A DNA stretch of 6,206 nucleotides from NCBI GenBank assembly GCA_003694775.1, contig RFJV01000296.1, positions 1-6,206 of the forward strand. The letters run 5' to 3'. The stretch comes from Chloroflexota bacterium. GTDB taxonomy: Bacteria > Chloroflexota > Anaerolineae > 4572-78 > J111. A program made the position numbers and the translations under genes. Each line of letters begins with the position of its first letter. Position 1 is the first letter of the stretch. Under the pieces are notes generated by a model. The model had not been told where the DNA came from. It saw nothing but the letters and a program-made list of their open reading frames with translations, and made no database searches. Shown one piece after another: positions 1 to 6,110 of this stretch.

Positions 1-35
1 CACCATTCACCATTCACCATTCACCATTCACCATT
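1..35. repeat. Five exact tandem CACCATT heptamers
   Basis: Positions 1-35 are five perfect copies of CACCATT (equally ATTCACC in another phase); the array may continue upstream. It is in the open frame of the glycosyltransferase and reads PFTIHHSPFTI, ending eight residues before a hydrophobic helix. Seven is not a multiple of three, so successive units use all three frames; three units make one seven-residue period. Short tandem heptamers of this sort are known from cyanobacteria, and by my recollection also from Chloroflexota. Their position inside a membrane-protein gene is the notable point. Confidence 0.93.
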
Positions 36-1118
36 CCTTTTGACCTGCCGCGCACAGCCCTGTACCTGGCGGTCTTTCTGCTGACCGTCATCGCCATCGC
101 CCTGCCTTTCTACCTGATGAATCCGGCCCTGATTTTTGGCCCCCAGCTCATCACCGCGGCGCGGCAACCGTGGGAAACGGTCTGGGCCCTGATTGACGGC
201 AATTTTGACTACGGCGTCATCCCGCTGGACATGCGCAACCTGGCCTGGACTCCGGGCGACGCGCCGCCGACGCGCGTCCCCTGGCTGGCGGTCACCGCGG
301 TCGCCGGCCTGGTATATGCCTGGTTCTACACCCGCCCCACAGACTGGAAGCGCCCCCGCACCGTGCTGGGGTTTGTCGGTTTTACCCTGTGCCTGTTTAT
401 GCTCTGGTCCAAGGGATACAGCCCCCAATGGCTGAACTGGCCCCTGTTTTTCATCGCCCTGCTCCTGCCCAACCTGCGCGGAGTAGCTTATGCCGTCATT
501 CTGAGTGTCGCCAATATCATTGAAGGGAACTTCTACTTTATTATGTTCCCGCAGGAACACTGGCTCCTGGCCGCGACGGTCATCGTCCGCACCGTTCTGC
601 TGGCCGTGCTGGCGGTGGAATTTCTGCTTATCATCTGGCCGGAGGCCGCTACCCCGCGGGTCGCCAAAATCCGGGACCGGGGGGTGGGCCTTTTGGTGGT
701 CCTGCTCATTGTGGCCGCCATCCCCGCCGGAATCCGGCTGGGCCAAAGCTACTACGACACCCGCCTCCAGCAGAGTCCATACCGGGCCACCATCACCCGC
801 TTGCAGGGGGAGCAGGTCAAGGGCGCTCTGCTCCTGAACAGCCACACCGTGTACGACTGGTTTTACCCCTACCTGCGCCAGGACTACCGGCTCTTTATGC
901 TGGACGACTACGCCCCACCCGGCGAATCTGTGGCGGCGCGGACCACGGCCCTGCTGAACCGCATCGCCGCCCAGACCGATGTCCTGTGGATTTACGACGC
1001 CGATGCCGCGGCAGTGACACCCGCGGAAGAAGCCCTGGCAAACTGGCTCGGTGGGCGACCGCCGGCCCACATCCAGGACATCGACGGCGGACGGCTCTAT
1101 CTGTTCATTCTGAAATAG
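3..1118 (+). CDS. GT-C (GT87-like) polyprenol-dependent membrane glycosyltransferase, 5' partial
   Basis: This is the C-terminal 371 residues of a multi-pass membrane protein; the frame is open to the window edge, so the true start lies upstream. The ATG at 117 is not the start, because a hydrophobic helix (visible residues about 19-38) lies before it in the same frame. After that helix come a PWETVWALIDG motif (56-66), hydrophobic segments near 92-109, 120-134, 145-156, 160-175, 188-213 and 228-243, and a soluble tail (about 250-371). The SKGYSPQW motif (136-143), just before a hydrophobic segment, resembles the K-x-x-SPQ(Y/W) signature of GT87/DUF2029-type mannosyltransferases. Such enzymes move a sugar from a polyprenyl phosphate to an acceptor outside the cytoplasmic membrane; donor and acceptor here are unknown. 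The catalytic N-terminal loop would be outside the window. The first 11 visible residues are encoded by a heptamer repeat. The next gene starts 15 bases after the stop. Family assignment is moderately sure; the membrane glycosyltransferase class is more secure. Confidence 0.75.
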   Translation, partial: PFTIHHSPFTIPFDLPRTALYLAVFLLTVIAIALPFYLMNPALIFGPQLITAARQPWETVWALIDGNFDYGVIPLDMRNLAWTPGDAPPTRVPWLAVTAVAGLVYAWFYTRPTDWKRPRTVLGFVGFTLCLFMLWSKGYSPQWLNWPLFFIALLLPNLRGVAYAVILSVANIIEGNFYFIMFPQEHWLLAATVIVRTVLLAVLAVEFLLIIWPEAATPRVAKIRDRGVGLLVVLLIVAAIPAGIRLGQSYYDTRLQQSPYRATITRLQGEQVKGALLLNSHTVYDWFYPYLRQDYRLFMLDDYAPPGESVAARTTALLNRIAAQTDVLWIYDADAAAVTPAEEALANWLGGRPPAHIQDIDGGRLYLFILK

Positions 1119-1133
1119 ACTGGCAGGTTTAAC

Positions 1134-3416
1134 ATGAGCGCCCGTGTCACCGATGTTGAAAAAATTCGCCGCATTCCGTGGCTGATTGCCGCGGACTCGC
1201 TGAACACCGGCTTTTTCCTGCTCACCTTCAGCGGGTCGGTGTTTGTGCTGTTCCTGAACGAACTGGGGCTGGACGAGGGGCAGATTGGGTTTCTCCTCTC
1301 CCTGATTCCCTTTGCCGGCATTATTTCCCCCTTTATTGCCCCGCAGACGGCCCGCTTTGGCTACAAGCGCACTTTTGTCACCTTCTGGGGACTGCGTAAT
1401 GCCGTATTTGCCATGATGCTGTTGACCCCCCTGGTCATTGCCCGCTACGGCCCCCAGACGGCCTTTCTGTGGGTGTCGGCCATCATTTTTGTCTTTGCCC
1501 TCTGCCGGGCCATCGCCGAGACCGGCGGCTACCCCTGGCGCAAGGAAGCCGTTCCGGACTCAATCCGGGGCAAGTTTACCGCCCTCAGCAGTATGAGCAC
1601 CACCGTGTCCGGCATCACCGTCACTGCCCTGGCGAGCTACATCATCGATACCGGCACGGGGTTGGGCCGATTTTTATTGTTGATGACCATCGGCATCACT
1701 TTTGGCGTAATTTCGGTGTGGGCATACTCCCACGTACCGGGCGGGGCCGCGCCGCGGGTGGTCGACCAGGGACGCCGCCATTTCCGGCAGATGGGCCGCG
1801 CTCTGCGCGACCGCAACTTTCTCTTTTTCCTGATGGCCCTCGGACTGGCGACCATCGGCAGTGCTTCGGTCATCTCTTTCATCCCCCTGTTCATGAAGGA
1901 GCAGGTCGGCCTGAGCGAGGGGCACGTGGTTCTGCTCAGCATTGGCACATATTTGGGCGCGCTGATTTCCTCCTACTGGTGGGGCTGGGTGGCCGACCGG
2001 TACGGCAGTCAGCCGGTGATGCAGTTCAGCCTGTCGCTGATGCTGGTTCTGCCCACAGCCTGGTTTCTGATGCCCCGGCACAGCACCTACAGCCTGCCTA
2101 TTGCCATGACCATTGCCTTTGTAATGGGGATAACCAACCTGGCCTGGCAGATTAGCTGGATACGTTACCTGTATGTTAATGCTATCAGACCTCGGTACGC
2201 CTCGGCCTACACCGCGGTCTACTATGCCTGGTTTGGGCTGGTCAACGGAAGCGCCCCCCTGCTGGCCGGCCAGATTCTGCGCCTCTCGCGCGGTCTGGAG
2301 GCCGAAGTGTGGCGCTTCCATATCGACCCGTATACGCCCCTGTTCGGCCTGAGCATCATCCTGCTGGCAACCGCGGCCAGTGTAGTGTCCCAGCTCACCA
2401 CCACCGACGCCACCCCCTTCCGCCGGCTGGCCGGCATGTTTCTGCGCGGCAACCCCATCCGTGCCCTGGAATCGGTGGTCCAGTACAGCTTTGCCGCCAG
2501 CGAAGACAGCCGGATGGCCACCACCGAGCGTATGGGCGACGCGGCCAACCCCCTCAGCACCTATGAACTCATCGAAGCCCTCAACGACCCCAGCTTCAAC
2601 GTCCGGTACGAAGCCATCCACGCCATCGGGCGGATGCCGCCGGAGCCGGAGCTGGTCGACGCCCTGTTAGACCAGCTCAAGCAGGGCAAGTCGGAGCTGA
2701 GCTTTGTGGTGACCCGCTCCCTCGGACGGCTGGGCGACCGGCGGGCCATTCCGCCCCTGCGGGAAATGCTCCACTGCGGCTACCACCTGCTGGAGGCCAA
2801 CGCCGCCCGCGCCCTGTCGATGCTGGAAGACGTGGAATCGGTTCCGGTTTTACGCGAAAAGTTCCGCCGCGAACCCAATGAAATTCTGCGCATTGCTTAC
2901 GCCTCGGCCCTGGGCCGGCTCCACGATGGCGAAGCCGTAGACGAAATTTTCGACCTGCTCCTGCGGGTCAGCAACGAGGTTCTGCGCGGAGAGGTGGGGC
3001 TGGCTCTGGCCCGGATTGCCGGGCCGGAGAACTACTATATGCAGTGGTGGCGCACCCTGCGAACCAATCCGGAGACCGCCGCGGCGCAGGCTGTGCTGGG
3101 CCTGCGCAAACCGCTCGACACCCGCAGTCAGCCAGAAGTGGAGGCCCTGATTGAAACCTGTGCCGACCATCTGGCCCGCGGCCAAACCGGCGAAGGGGCG
3201 GCCCTGCTCCGGCAGATTGCCGCCCAGCTTCCCCCGGACCTGCCTTCACCGGAACAGGCGGCCATCCTCCGCCGTTGCGACGCGGCCCTGGCGGAATTCG
3301 ACGGGACGCGGTGGGAAATCCTGCTCCTCACCCTGCACACCCTGGACTGCGCCCTGCGCCAGTCTTTCCCTCCTGCCCTGGCCGATGGAGAATGGTTCCA
3401 GGGAGCAGACCGATGA
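1134..3416 (+). CDS. MFS-type transporter fused to C-terminal HEAT repeats
   Basis: The 760-residue product starts at ATG 1134, which has a modest GGCAGG Shine-Dalgarno-like stretch six bases upstream and follows the previous stop by 15 bases. Residues 14 to about 420 form a major-facilitator domain with about 12 hydrophobic segments. The signature loop between helices 8 and 9 is well kept (GWVADRYG, 284-291). The equivalent loop between helices 2 and 3 is degenerate (PQTARFGYKR, 70-79). A YPWRKEAVP...RGK stretch (133-147) lies after helix 4. From about 475 to 630 there are four or five helical repeats of HEAT/PBS-lyase type (for example DPSFNVRYEAIHAIGRM, EILRIAYASALGRL and EVLRGEVGLALARIAG), followed by an acidic helical tail to 760. 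Typical MFS proteins have 400-450 residues, so the last 300 are an addition. HEAT repeats usually bind proteins. Lying between two glycosyltransferases, it may carry or flip a glycolipid-related substrate, but the substrate is unknown. Confidence 0.88.
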   Translation: MSARVTDVEKIRRIPWLIAADSLNTGFFLLTFSGSVFVLFLNELGLDEGQIGFLLSLIPFAGIISPFIAPQTARFGYKRTFVTFWGLRNAVFAMMLLTPLVIARYGPQTAFLWVSAIIFVFALCRAIAETGGYPWRKEAVPDSIRGKFTALSSMSTTVSGITVTALASYIIDTGTGLGRFLLLMTIGITFGVISVWAYSHVPGGAAPRVVDQGRRHFRQMGRALRDRNFLFFLMALGLATIGSASVISFIPLFMKEQVGLSEGHVVLLSIGTYLGALISSYWWGWVADRYGSQPVMQFSLSLMLVLPTAWFLMPRHSTYSLPIAMTIAFVMGITNLAWQISWIRYLYVNAIRPRYASAYTAVYYAWFGLVNGSAPLLAGQILRLSRGLEAEVWRFHIDPYTPLFGLSIILLATAASVVSQLTTTDATPFRRLAGMFLRGNPIRALESVVQYSFAASEDSRMATTERMGDAANPLSTYELIEALNDPSFNVRYEAIHAIGRMPPEPELVDALLDQLKQGKSELSFVVTRSLGRLGDRRAIPPLREMLHCGYHLLEANAARALSMLEDVESVPVLREKFRREPNEILRIAYASALGRLHDGEAVDEIFDLLLRVSNEVLRGEVGLALARIAGPENYYMQWWRTLRTNPETAAAQAVLGLRKPLDTRSQPEVEALIETCADHLARGQTGEGAALLRQIAAQLPPDLPSPEQAAILRRCDAALAEFDGTRWEILLLTLHTLDCALRQSFPPALADGEWFQGADR
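3401..3416 (+). promoter_or_regulatory. Shine-Dalgarno and ATGA stop/start overlap
   Basis: GGGAG at 3401-3405 lies seven bases before ATG 3413. The ATG shares four bases with the TGA (3414-3416) of the transporter gene. This decides the start of the third gene over the longer TTG-initiated reading at 3275, whose extra 46 residues are Pro/Arg/Gly-rich and merely overlap the end of the preceding gene in another frame. The overlap suggests translational coupling, so the two proteins are probably made in linked amounts. Confidence 0.85.
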
Positions 3417-5749
3417 CGCTTCGCCGCCCCATCCCCGCAAAACAGACCCGCCGGGCCGCGCTTTTTCTCTTTCTGCTGGCGGTTTACCTGCTCACCTATA
3501 CCCCGCGCATCAACTCCAGCGACGGGCTGGCAATGTTTTCCACCGCGGAGAATATCATTCGCCGCGGCGCGCTGGACGTGGAGCAAATCCGCTGGATGGG
3601 CCTCCAGCAGGGCACGTACGGCCTGGACGGGTTGCTCTACTCCCGCAAGGGTATCGGAGTTCCGGTGGGGCTTCTGCCGCTGGTCTGGCTGGGCCTGACC
3701 CTGCCGGGCATCGGGCCGGTGGGGGCCGGTCTGCTGTTCAACGGCATTGTCACCGCCCTGACTGCGGTGCTGGTCTCCGCCTACCTGGAGCGGCTGGGCT
3801 GCTCCCCCCGGACCGGTCTGCTGGCGGCCCTGGTGTACGGCCTGGGCACGCTGGCCTGGCCGTACGCCAAATCGCTCTTCAGCGACCCGTTCTCCGGCCT
3901 CCTGCTTCTGGCCGCGGGGCACACCCTCCTGCAGTTCCGGCAGACAGGCCGGGCACGGTATGCCTTCTGGGCCGGCCTGTTCCTGGCCTGGAACGTGGCC
4001 GCTCGCTACGCCGAGGCCGTCTTTCTGCCGGTCTTTGGTCTGCTCCTGCTCTACTACGGGATGAGGATTTACGATTTACGATTGACGATTGACGATTTAC
4101 GATTGACGATTGACGATTGGCGATTGGCGATTGGCGATTGGCGATTGACGACGAAGTCCCCGAAGGGGGTTGGCGATTCATCATTCAAAATTCACAATTC
4201 AAAATTTACAATTGCTGTTCTGGCTTTTGCCGCGCCGGTTGTGCTGGTCGGCCTGGCCCTGATGGGCTTCAATCTTTCCCGCTACGGCGACCCGCTGAAT
4301 ACCGGCTACCTGCCCACCGAAACCTTCAGCGCCAACTGGCTTCAGGGCATTCTGGGCCAGTTAGTCAGTCCGGGCCGGGGTCTTCTGCTTTATAGCCCGG
4401 TGTTTCTGCTCAGTCTGGCCGGACTGCGCCCTTTTGCTCGCCGTCACCGGGCCGAAGCCGGGCTGGCCCTGAGCATCATCCTGATTCATCTCCTGCTGTA
4501 CGGCAAGTGGTTTATGTGGCACGGCGGTTTTGCCTGGGGACCGCGGTTTCTGGTTCCCACTCTGCCCTTCTGGGCACTCCTGCTGGCCCCGGTTATTGAA
4601 CAGACCGGCGCAAACCGCGGTCTGCGGCTGGGGCTGGCCGGCCTGACCGCGGTGAGCGTGGCTGTTCAAATTCCGCTTCTGCTGGTCGATTTTGGCGAGT
4701 TTCAGGGCTGGCTGTTAGACACCGGCCTGCCGATGTTCCACCCGCAGACCTTTTTTGACCTGCAGTACGCGCCGCTGGTGCAGGTCTGGCGTTTCATCCG
4801 ACCGGACTCGCTCGACCTGGCCTGGGCCTGGCAGGGACAGGTCAGCCTGGGGGTGCTGGCCGGGCTGGGGGTCAGCCTGGGGGTATGCGGCTGGTGGCTG
4901 GCGCAGGGGGGCAAATCTCTGCCGCAAGGCGGCCTGGCCCTGCTGACCAGCCTGCTGGCGGTGAGCCTTCTGCTGGCGCATGTCCACCATCTGCCGCCTC
5001 TGCCGCTCCGGCAGGCTGTGGCCGCGCTCAACCAGGGGATTGGCCCCGCGGACGCGGTCATTCTGAACCAGCCGGAGCAGACCGCCGACTTTGCCGAGCT
5101 TTACCGGGGACGGTCCCCCGTGCTGGGGCTGAACGTGCGCGGCTTTCCCCTGCCTGATGACATCCAGCGCCGGATAGCAGAAACCGCAGACCGCCATCCG
5201 CAGGTCTGGGTGCTGTCGCCGGTTCTGCCGCCGGAGGCTGACGCGCCGGCCCAGATTCTATCTGCCGGCGGCTTTAAGGCACGGGACGAAACCTTTGCCG
5301 GCCTGCGCCTGGCCCTGTATGCCTTTCCGGCAGACCTGCCGGCCCGCGACATCGGCGCGGCCTTCGGCGAGAACATTATCCTGACCGCGGCGGCCCTCCC
5401 GGACGAGGTCCAACCGGGTACGGCTTTGCCGGTGGAACTGCACTGGCAGGCCCGGCAGACGCCCGCAGAAGATTACCACGTTTTCATCCACTTGCTGACC
5501 TCCCAGGGCGAGCGCATCGCCCAGTCGGACGGACAGCCGGCGCAGTGGACACGGCCTACCCATACCTGGCAACCGGGAGAAACCATCGTGGACCGGCACG
5601 GTCTCTGGGTTCCGCCGGACACGCCGGCGGGGGTCTACACCCTGCAGATTGGCCTCTACCGGCCAGAAACCGGGGAGCGGCTGGTCAGGCAAAACGGGGC
5701 GGATGCTGTCCAGGTGAGGGTAAGGGTAGGCCCAGCCGTTTACGAATAA
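3413..5749 (+). CDS. GT39/PMT-like membrane glycosyltransferase with C-terminal beta-sandwich
   Basis: The 778-residue product begins at ATG 3413 (ATGA overlap). A basic N-terminus precedes the first hydrophobic helix (about 14-30). The next loop holds NSSDG (34-38), where Asp37 is the best candidate for the GT-C catalytic acid, and YSRKGIG (76-82). Further hydrophobic segments lie near 81-97, 103-123, 133-150, 156-174, 183-198, 203-216, 268-286, 326-338, 350-364, 378-394, 404-425, 478-495 and 507-522. SPGRGLLLYSP (319-329) and WHGGFAWGPRFL (369-380) resemble motifs common in GT39/GT87-like proteins. Residues 530-640 form a soluble alpha/beta domain. Residues 645-778 look like a beta-sandwich (HVFIHLL, WQPGE, PAGVYTLQIGLY), an add-on I associate with Chloroflexota enzymes of this class. 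Residues 219-267 are encoded by heptamer repeats and separate two helices. It probably moves a sugar from a polyprenyl-phosphate donor outside the membrane; donor and acceptor are unknown. Confidence 0.85.
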   Translation: MTLRRPIPAKQTRRAALFLFLLAVYLLTYTPRINSSDGLAMFSTAENIIRRGALDVEQIRWMGLQQGTYGLDGLLYSRKGIGVPVGLLPLVWLGLTLPGIGPVGAGLLFNGIVTALTAVLVSAYLERLGCSPRTGLLAALVYGLGTLAWPYAKSLFSDPFSGLLLLAAGHTLLQFRQTGRARYAFWAGLFLAWNVAARYAEAVFLPVFGLLLLYYGMRIYDLRLTIDDLRLTIDDWRLAIGDWRLTTKSPKGVGDSSFKIHNSKFTIAVLAFAAPVVLVGLALMGFNLSRYGDPLNTGYLPTETFSANWLQGILGQLVSPGRGLLLYSPVFLLSLAGLRPFARRHRAEAGLALSIILIHLLLYGKWFMWHGGFAWGPRFLVPTLPFWALLLAPVIEQTGANRGLRLGLAGLTAVSVAVQIPLLLVDFGEFQGWLLDTGLPMFHPQTFFDLQYAPLVQVWRFIRPDSLDLAWAWQGQVSLGVLAGLGVSLGVCGWWLAQGGKSLPQGGLALLTSLLAVSLLLAHVHHLPPLPLRQAVAALNQGIGPADAVILNQPEQTADFAELYRGRSPVLGLNVRGFPLPDDIQRRIAETADRHPQVWVLSPVLPPEADAPAQILSAGGFKARDETFAGLRLALYAFPADLPARDIGAAFGENIILTAAALPDEVQPGTALPVELHWQARQTPAEDYHVFIHLLTSQGERIAQSDGQPAQWTRPTHTWQPGETIVDRHGLWVPPDTPAGVYTLQIGLYRPETGERLVRQNGADAVQVRVRVGPAVYE
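4066..4149. repeat. Twelve tandem GATT(T/G)(A/G)C heptamers inside the glycosyltransferase gene
   Basis: Twelve uninterrupted 7-base units: GATTTAC x2, GATTGAC x2, GATTTAC, GATTGAC x2, GATTGGC x4, GATTGAC. GC is 37 of 84 bases, clearly below the surrounding gene. The array is 84 bases (28 codons), so it keeps the frame, and it translates as four seven-residue repeats at 221-248: DLRLTID, DLRLTID, DWRLAIG, DWRLTTK. The order of unit variants suggests expansion in blocks by slippage or unequal recombination. Confidence 0.95.
4150..4175. repeat. GC hairpin spacer between two heptamer arrays
   Basis: A 26-base spacer containing CCCC (4158-4161), a GAA(G) turn and GGGG (4165-4169). On the complementary strand the same bases read CCC-TTCG-GGG, the classic stable UUCG tetraloop form if transcribed. 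It is translated in frame as part of TKSPKGVG (247-254). Its function is unknown; it may be a fixed core of a small repeat element. Confidence 0.6.
4176..4210. repeat. Five ATTCAAA-type heptamers
   Basis: Five consecutive 7-base units (ATTCATC, ATTCAAA, ATTCACA, ATTCAAA, ATTTACA) with only 7 G/C bases in 35. They encode SFKIHNSKFTI (257-267), directly before the next hydrophobic segment. I recall similar spurious-looking NSKFKI-type peptides in environmental bacterial proteins where AATTCAAA-type heptamers run through genes. Same ATT-centred family and orientation as the arrays at 1-35 and 4066-4149. Confidence 0.85.
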
Positions 5750-5774
5750 CTCACGAATGGACGAATTTACAAAT
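5742..5774. repeat. ACGAAT repeats spanning the stop codon of the third gene
   Basis: ACGAAT occurs at 5742-5747, 5753-5758 and 5761-5766, followed by TTACAAAT. The first copy contains the last Glu codon and the first base of the TAA stop. The stretch 5753-5774 is matched at 18 of 22 positions by 5880-5901, and all four differences are purine transitions. Confidence 0.75.
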
Positions 5775-5810
5775 TATGGGGCCACTGCTACAGAAAGCCC
5801 TCGACGAACT

Positions 5811-5840
5811 AACGCACCCAATACATAGGGTGCGTTTCTT
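5811..5840 (+). terminator. Terminator-like hairpin with GCACCC/GGGTGC stem
   Basis: AACGCACCC (5811-5819) and GGGTGCGTT (5828-5836) form a perfect 9-bp stem with an 8-base loop (AATACATA), followed by TTTCTTTG. It lies 62 bases after the operon's stop codon, so it may end transcription. The T tract is interrupted. The TAACGCACCC...GGGTGCGTT palindrome also resembles dispersed palindromic repeats that I recall from many bacterial genomes, so it could be a repeat doing terminator duty. Confidence 0.5.
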
Positions 5841-5857
5841 TGTGAACATCCCGGCCG

Positions 5858-5901
5858 TCCACGAATTTTCCACGCATACACAAATGGACAAATTTACGGA
5901 T
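5858..5901. repeat. CACGAAT-type repeat block, copy 1
   Basis: TCCACGAATTTT(C)CACG at the start of this block matches 6159-6182 at 22 of 24 bases (5858-5881). Its second half (5880-5901) matches 5753-5774 at 18 of 22. The block is therefore a join of the two other repeat copies in this intergenic region. No coding sense is visible. Confidence 0.8.
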
Positions 5902-5930
5902 AGACGAAGGAGAGAACGCGCCATCGTGAT

Positions 5931-5943
5931 TTTGTAAATTCGT
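5931..5943. repeat. Inverted copy of the ACGAATTTACAAA repeat
   Basis: TTTGTAAATTCGT is the exact reverse complement of ACGAATTTACAAA at 5761-5773. The 13-base arms enclose 5774-5930, which holds the 5811 hairpin and the 5858-5901 block. This could mark the ends of a small non-autonomous element, but no target duplication is clear, and chance inversion of a short repeated word is possible. Confidence 0.5.
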
Positions 5944-6003
5944 ATTGTATTTGCAGACGGCCCAAAACACAAAACCCGTCAAAAAAGCACATCCTGCACA
6001 TGG

Positions 6004-6028
6004 GTCTGTCCAAAAATTTTGGACAGAC
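6004..6028. repeat. Perfect 12-bp inverted repeat, 1-base centre
   Basis: GTCTGTCCAAAA (6004-6015) and TTTTGGACAGAC (6017-6028) are exact reverse complements around one A. As DNA this is a near-complete palindrome. As RNA it could form a long hairpin, though the tight centre would open several A-U pairs into a loop. A long palindromic protein-binding site is an alternative reading. Confidence 0.85.
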
Positions 6029-6029
6029 A

Positions 6030-6079
6030 GGGGGGATTCCCCCTCGCGAAGCATCCAGCTCTGCTGGGCGAATCCCCCC
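6030..6079. repeat. Outer 10-bp stem enclosing a small hairpin
   Basis: GGGGGGATTC (6030-6039) pairs perfectly with GAATCCCCCC (6070-6079). Inside, CCAGC (6055-6059) and GCTGG (6063-6067) form a second stem with loop TCT. An alternative local pairing, GGGGG (6031-6035) with CCCCC (6039-6043), is mutually exclusive with the long stem, so two folds are possible. Confidence 0.75.
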
Positions 6080-6085
6080 AGGTTT

Positions 6086-6110
6086 GTCCAGAATTCCTAA
6101 AATTCTGGAC
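6086..6110. repeat. Perfect 10-bp inverted repeat with 5-base loop
   Basis: GTCCAGAATT (6086-6095) and AATTCTGGAC (6101-6110) pair around CCTAA. The arm resembles that at 6008-6018 (TGTCCARAATT shared), so these two hairpins look related by descent. The last two bases are shared with the next hairpin. Confidence 0.85.

Noticed and set aside
21..1070. Long minus-strand open frame opposite the first glycosyltransferase
   Set aside because: Its product is rich in Gly, Gln, Arg, Asp and His without domains, typical of an antisense reading of a GC-rich gene; the plus strand encodes a clear membrane protein.
117..1118. ATG at 117 as the true start of the first gene
   Set aside because: The frame is open upstream to the window edge and encodes a hydrophobic helix before this Met. 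The protein lacks the N-terminal catalytic part expected of the family, so it is a partial gene.
1674..2621. Long minus-strand open frame opposite the transporter
   Set aside because: Same composition problem; the plus frame has MFS helices and HEAT repeats and spans the whole stretch.
3275..3412. N-terminal extension of the third gene from TTG 3275
   Set aside because: It overlaps the end of the transporter gene by 142 bases, the extra residues are Pro/Arg/Gly-rich as expected from an out-of-frame reading, and ATG 3413 has a good Shine-Dalgarno and an ATGA overlap.
4066..4149. CRISPR-like or origin-iteron array
   Set aside because: Units are 7 bases with no spacers and lie in a coding frame. 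There are no cas or replication genes, and iterons are normally longer and intergenic.
4066..4210. Frameshift or pseudogene in the third gene caused by the repeat
   Set aside because: The frame stays open through the repeat and both sides translate to matching parts of one GT-C protein with family motifs downstream, so the gene looks intact.
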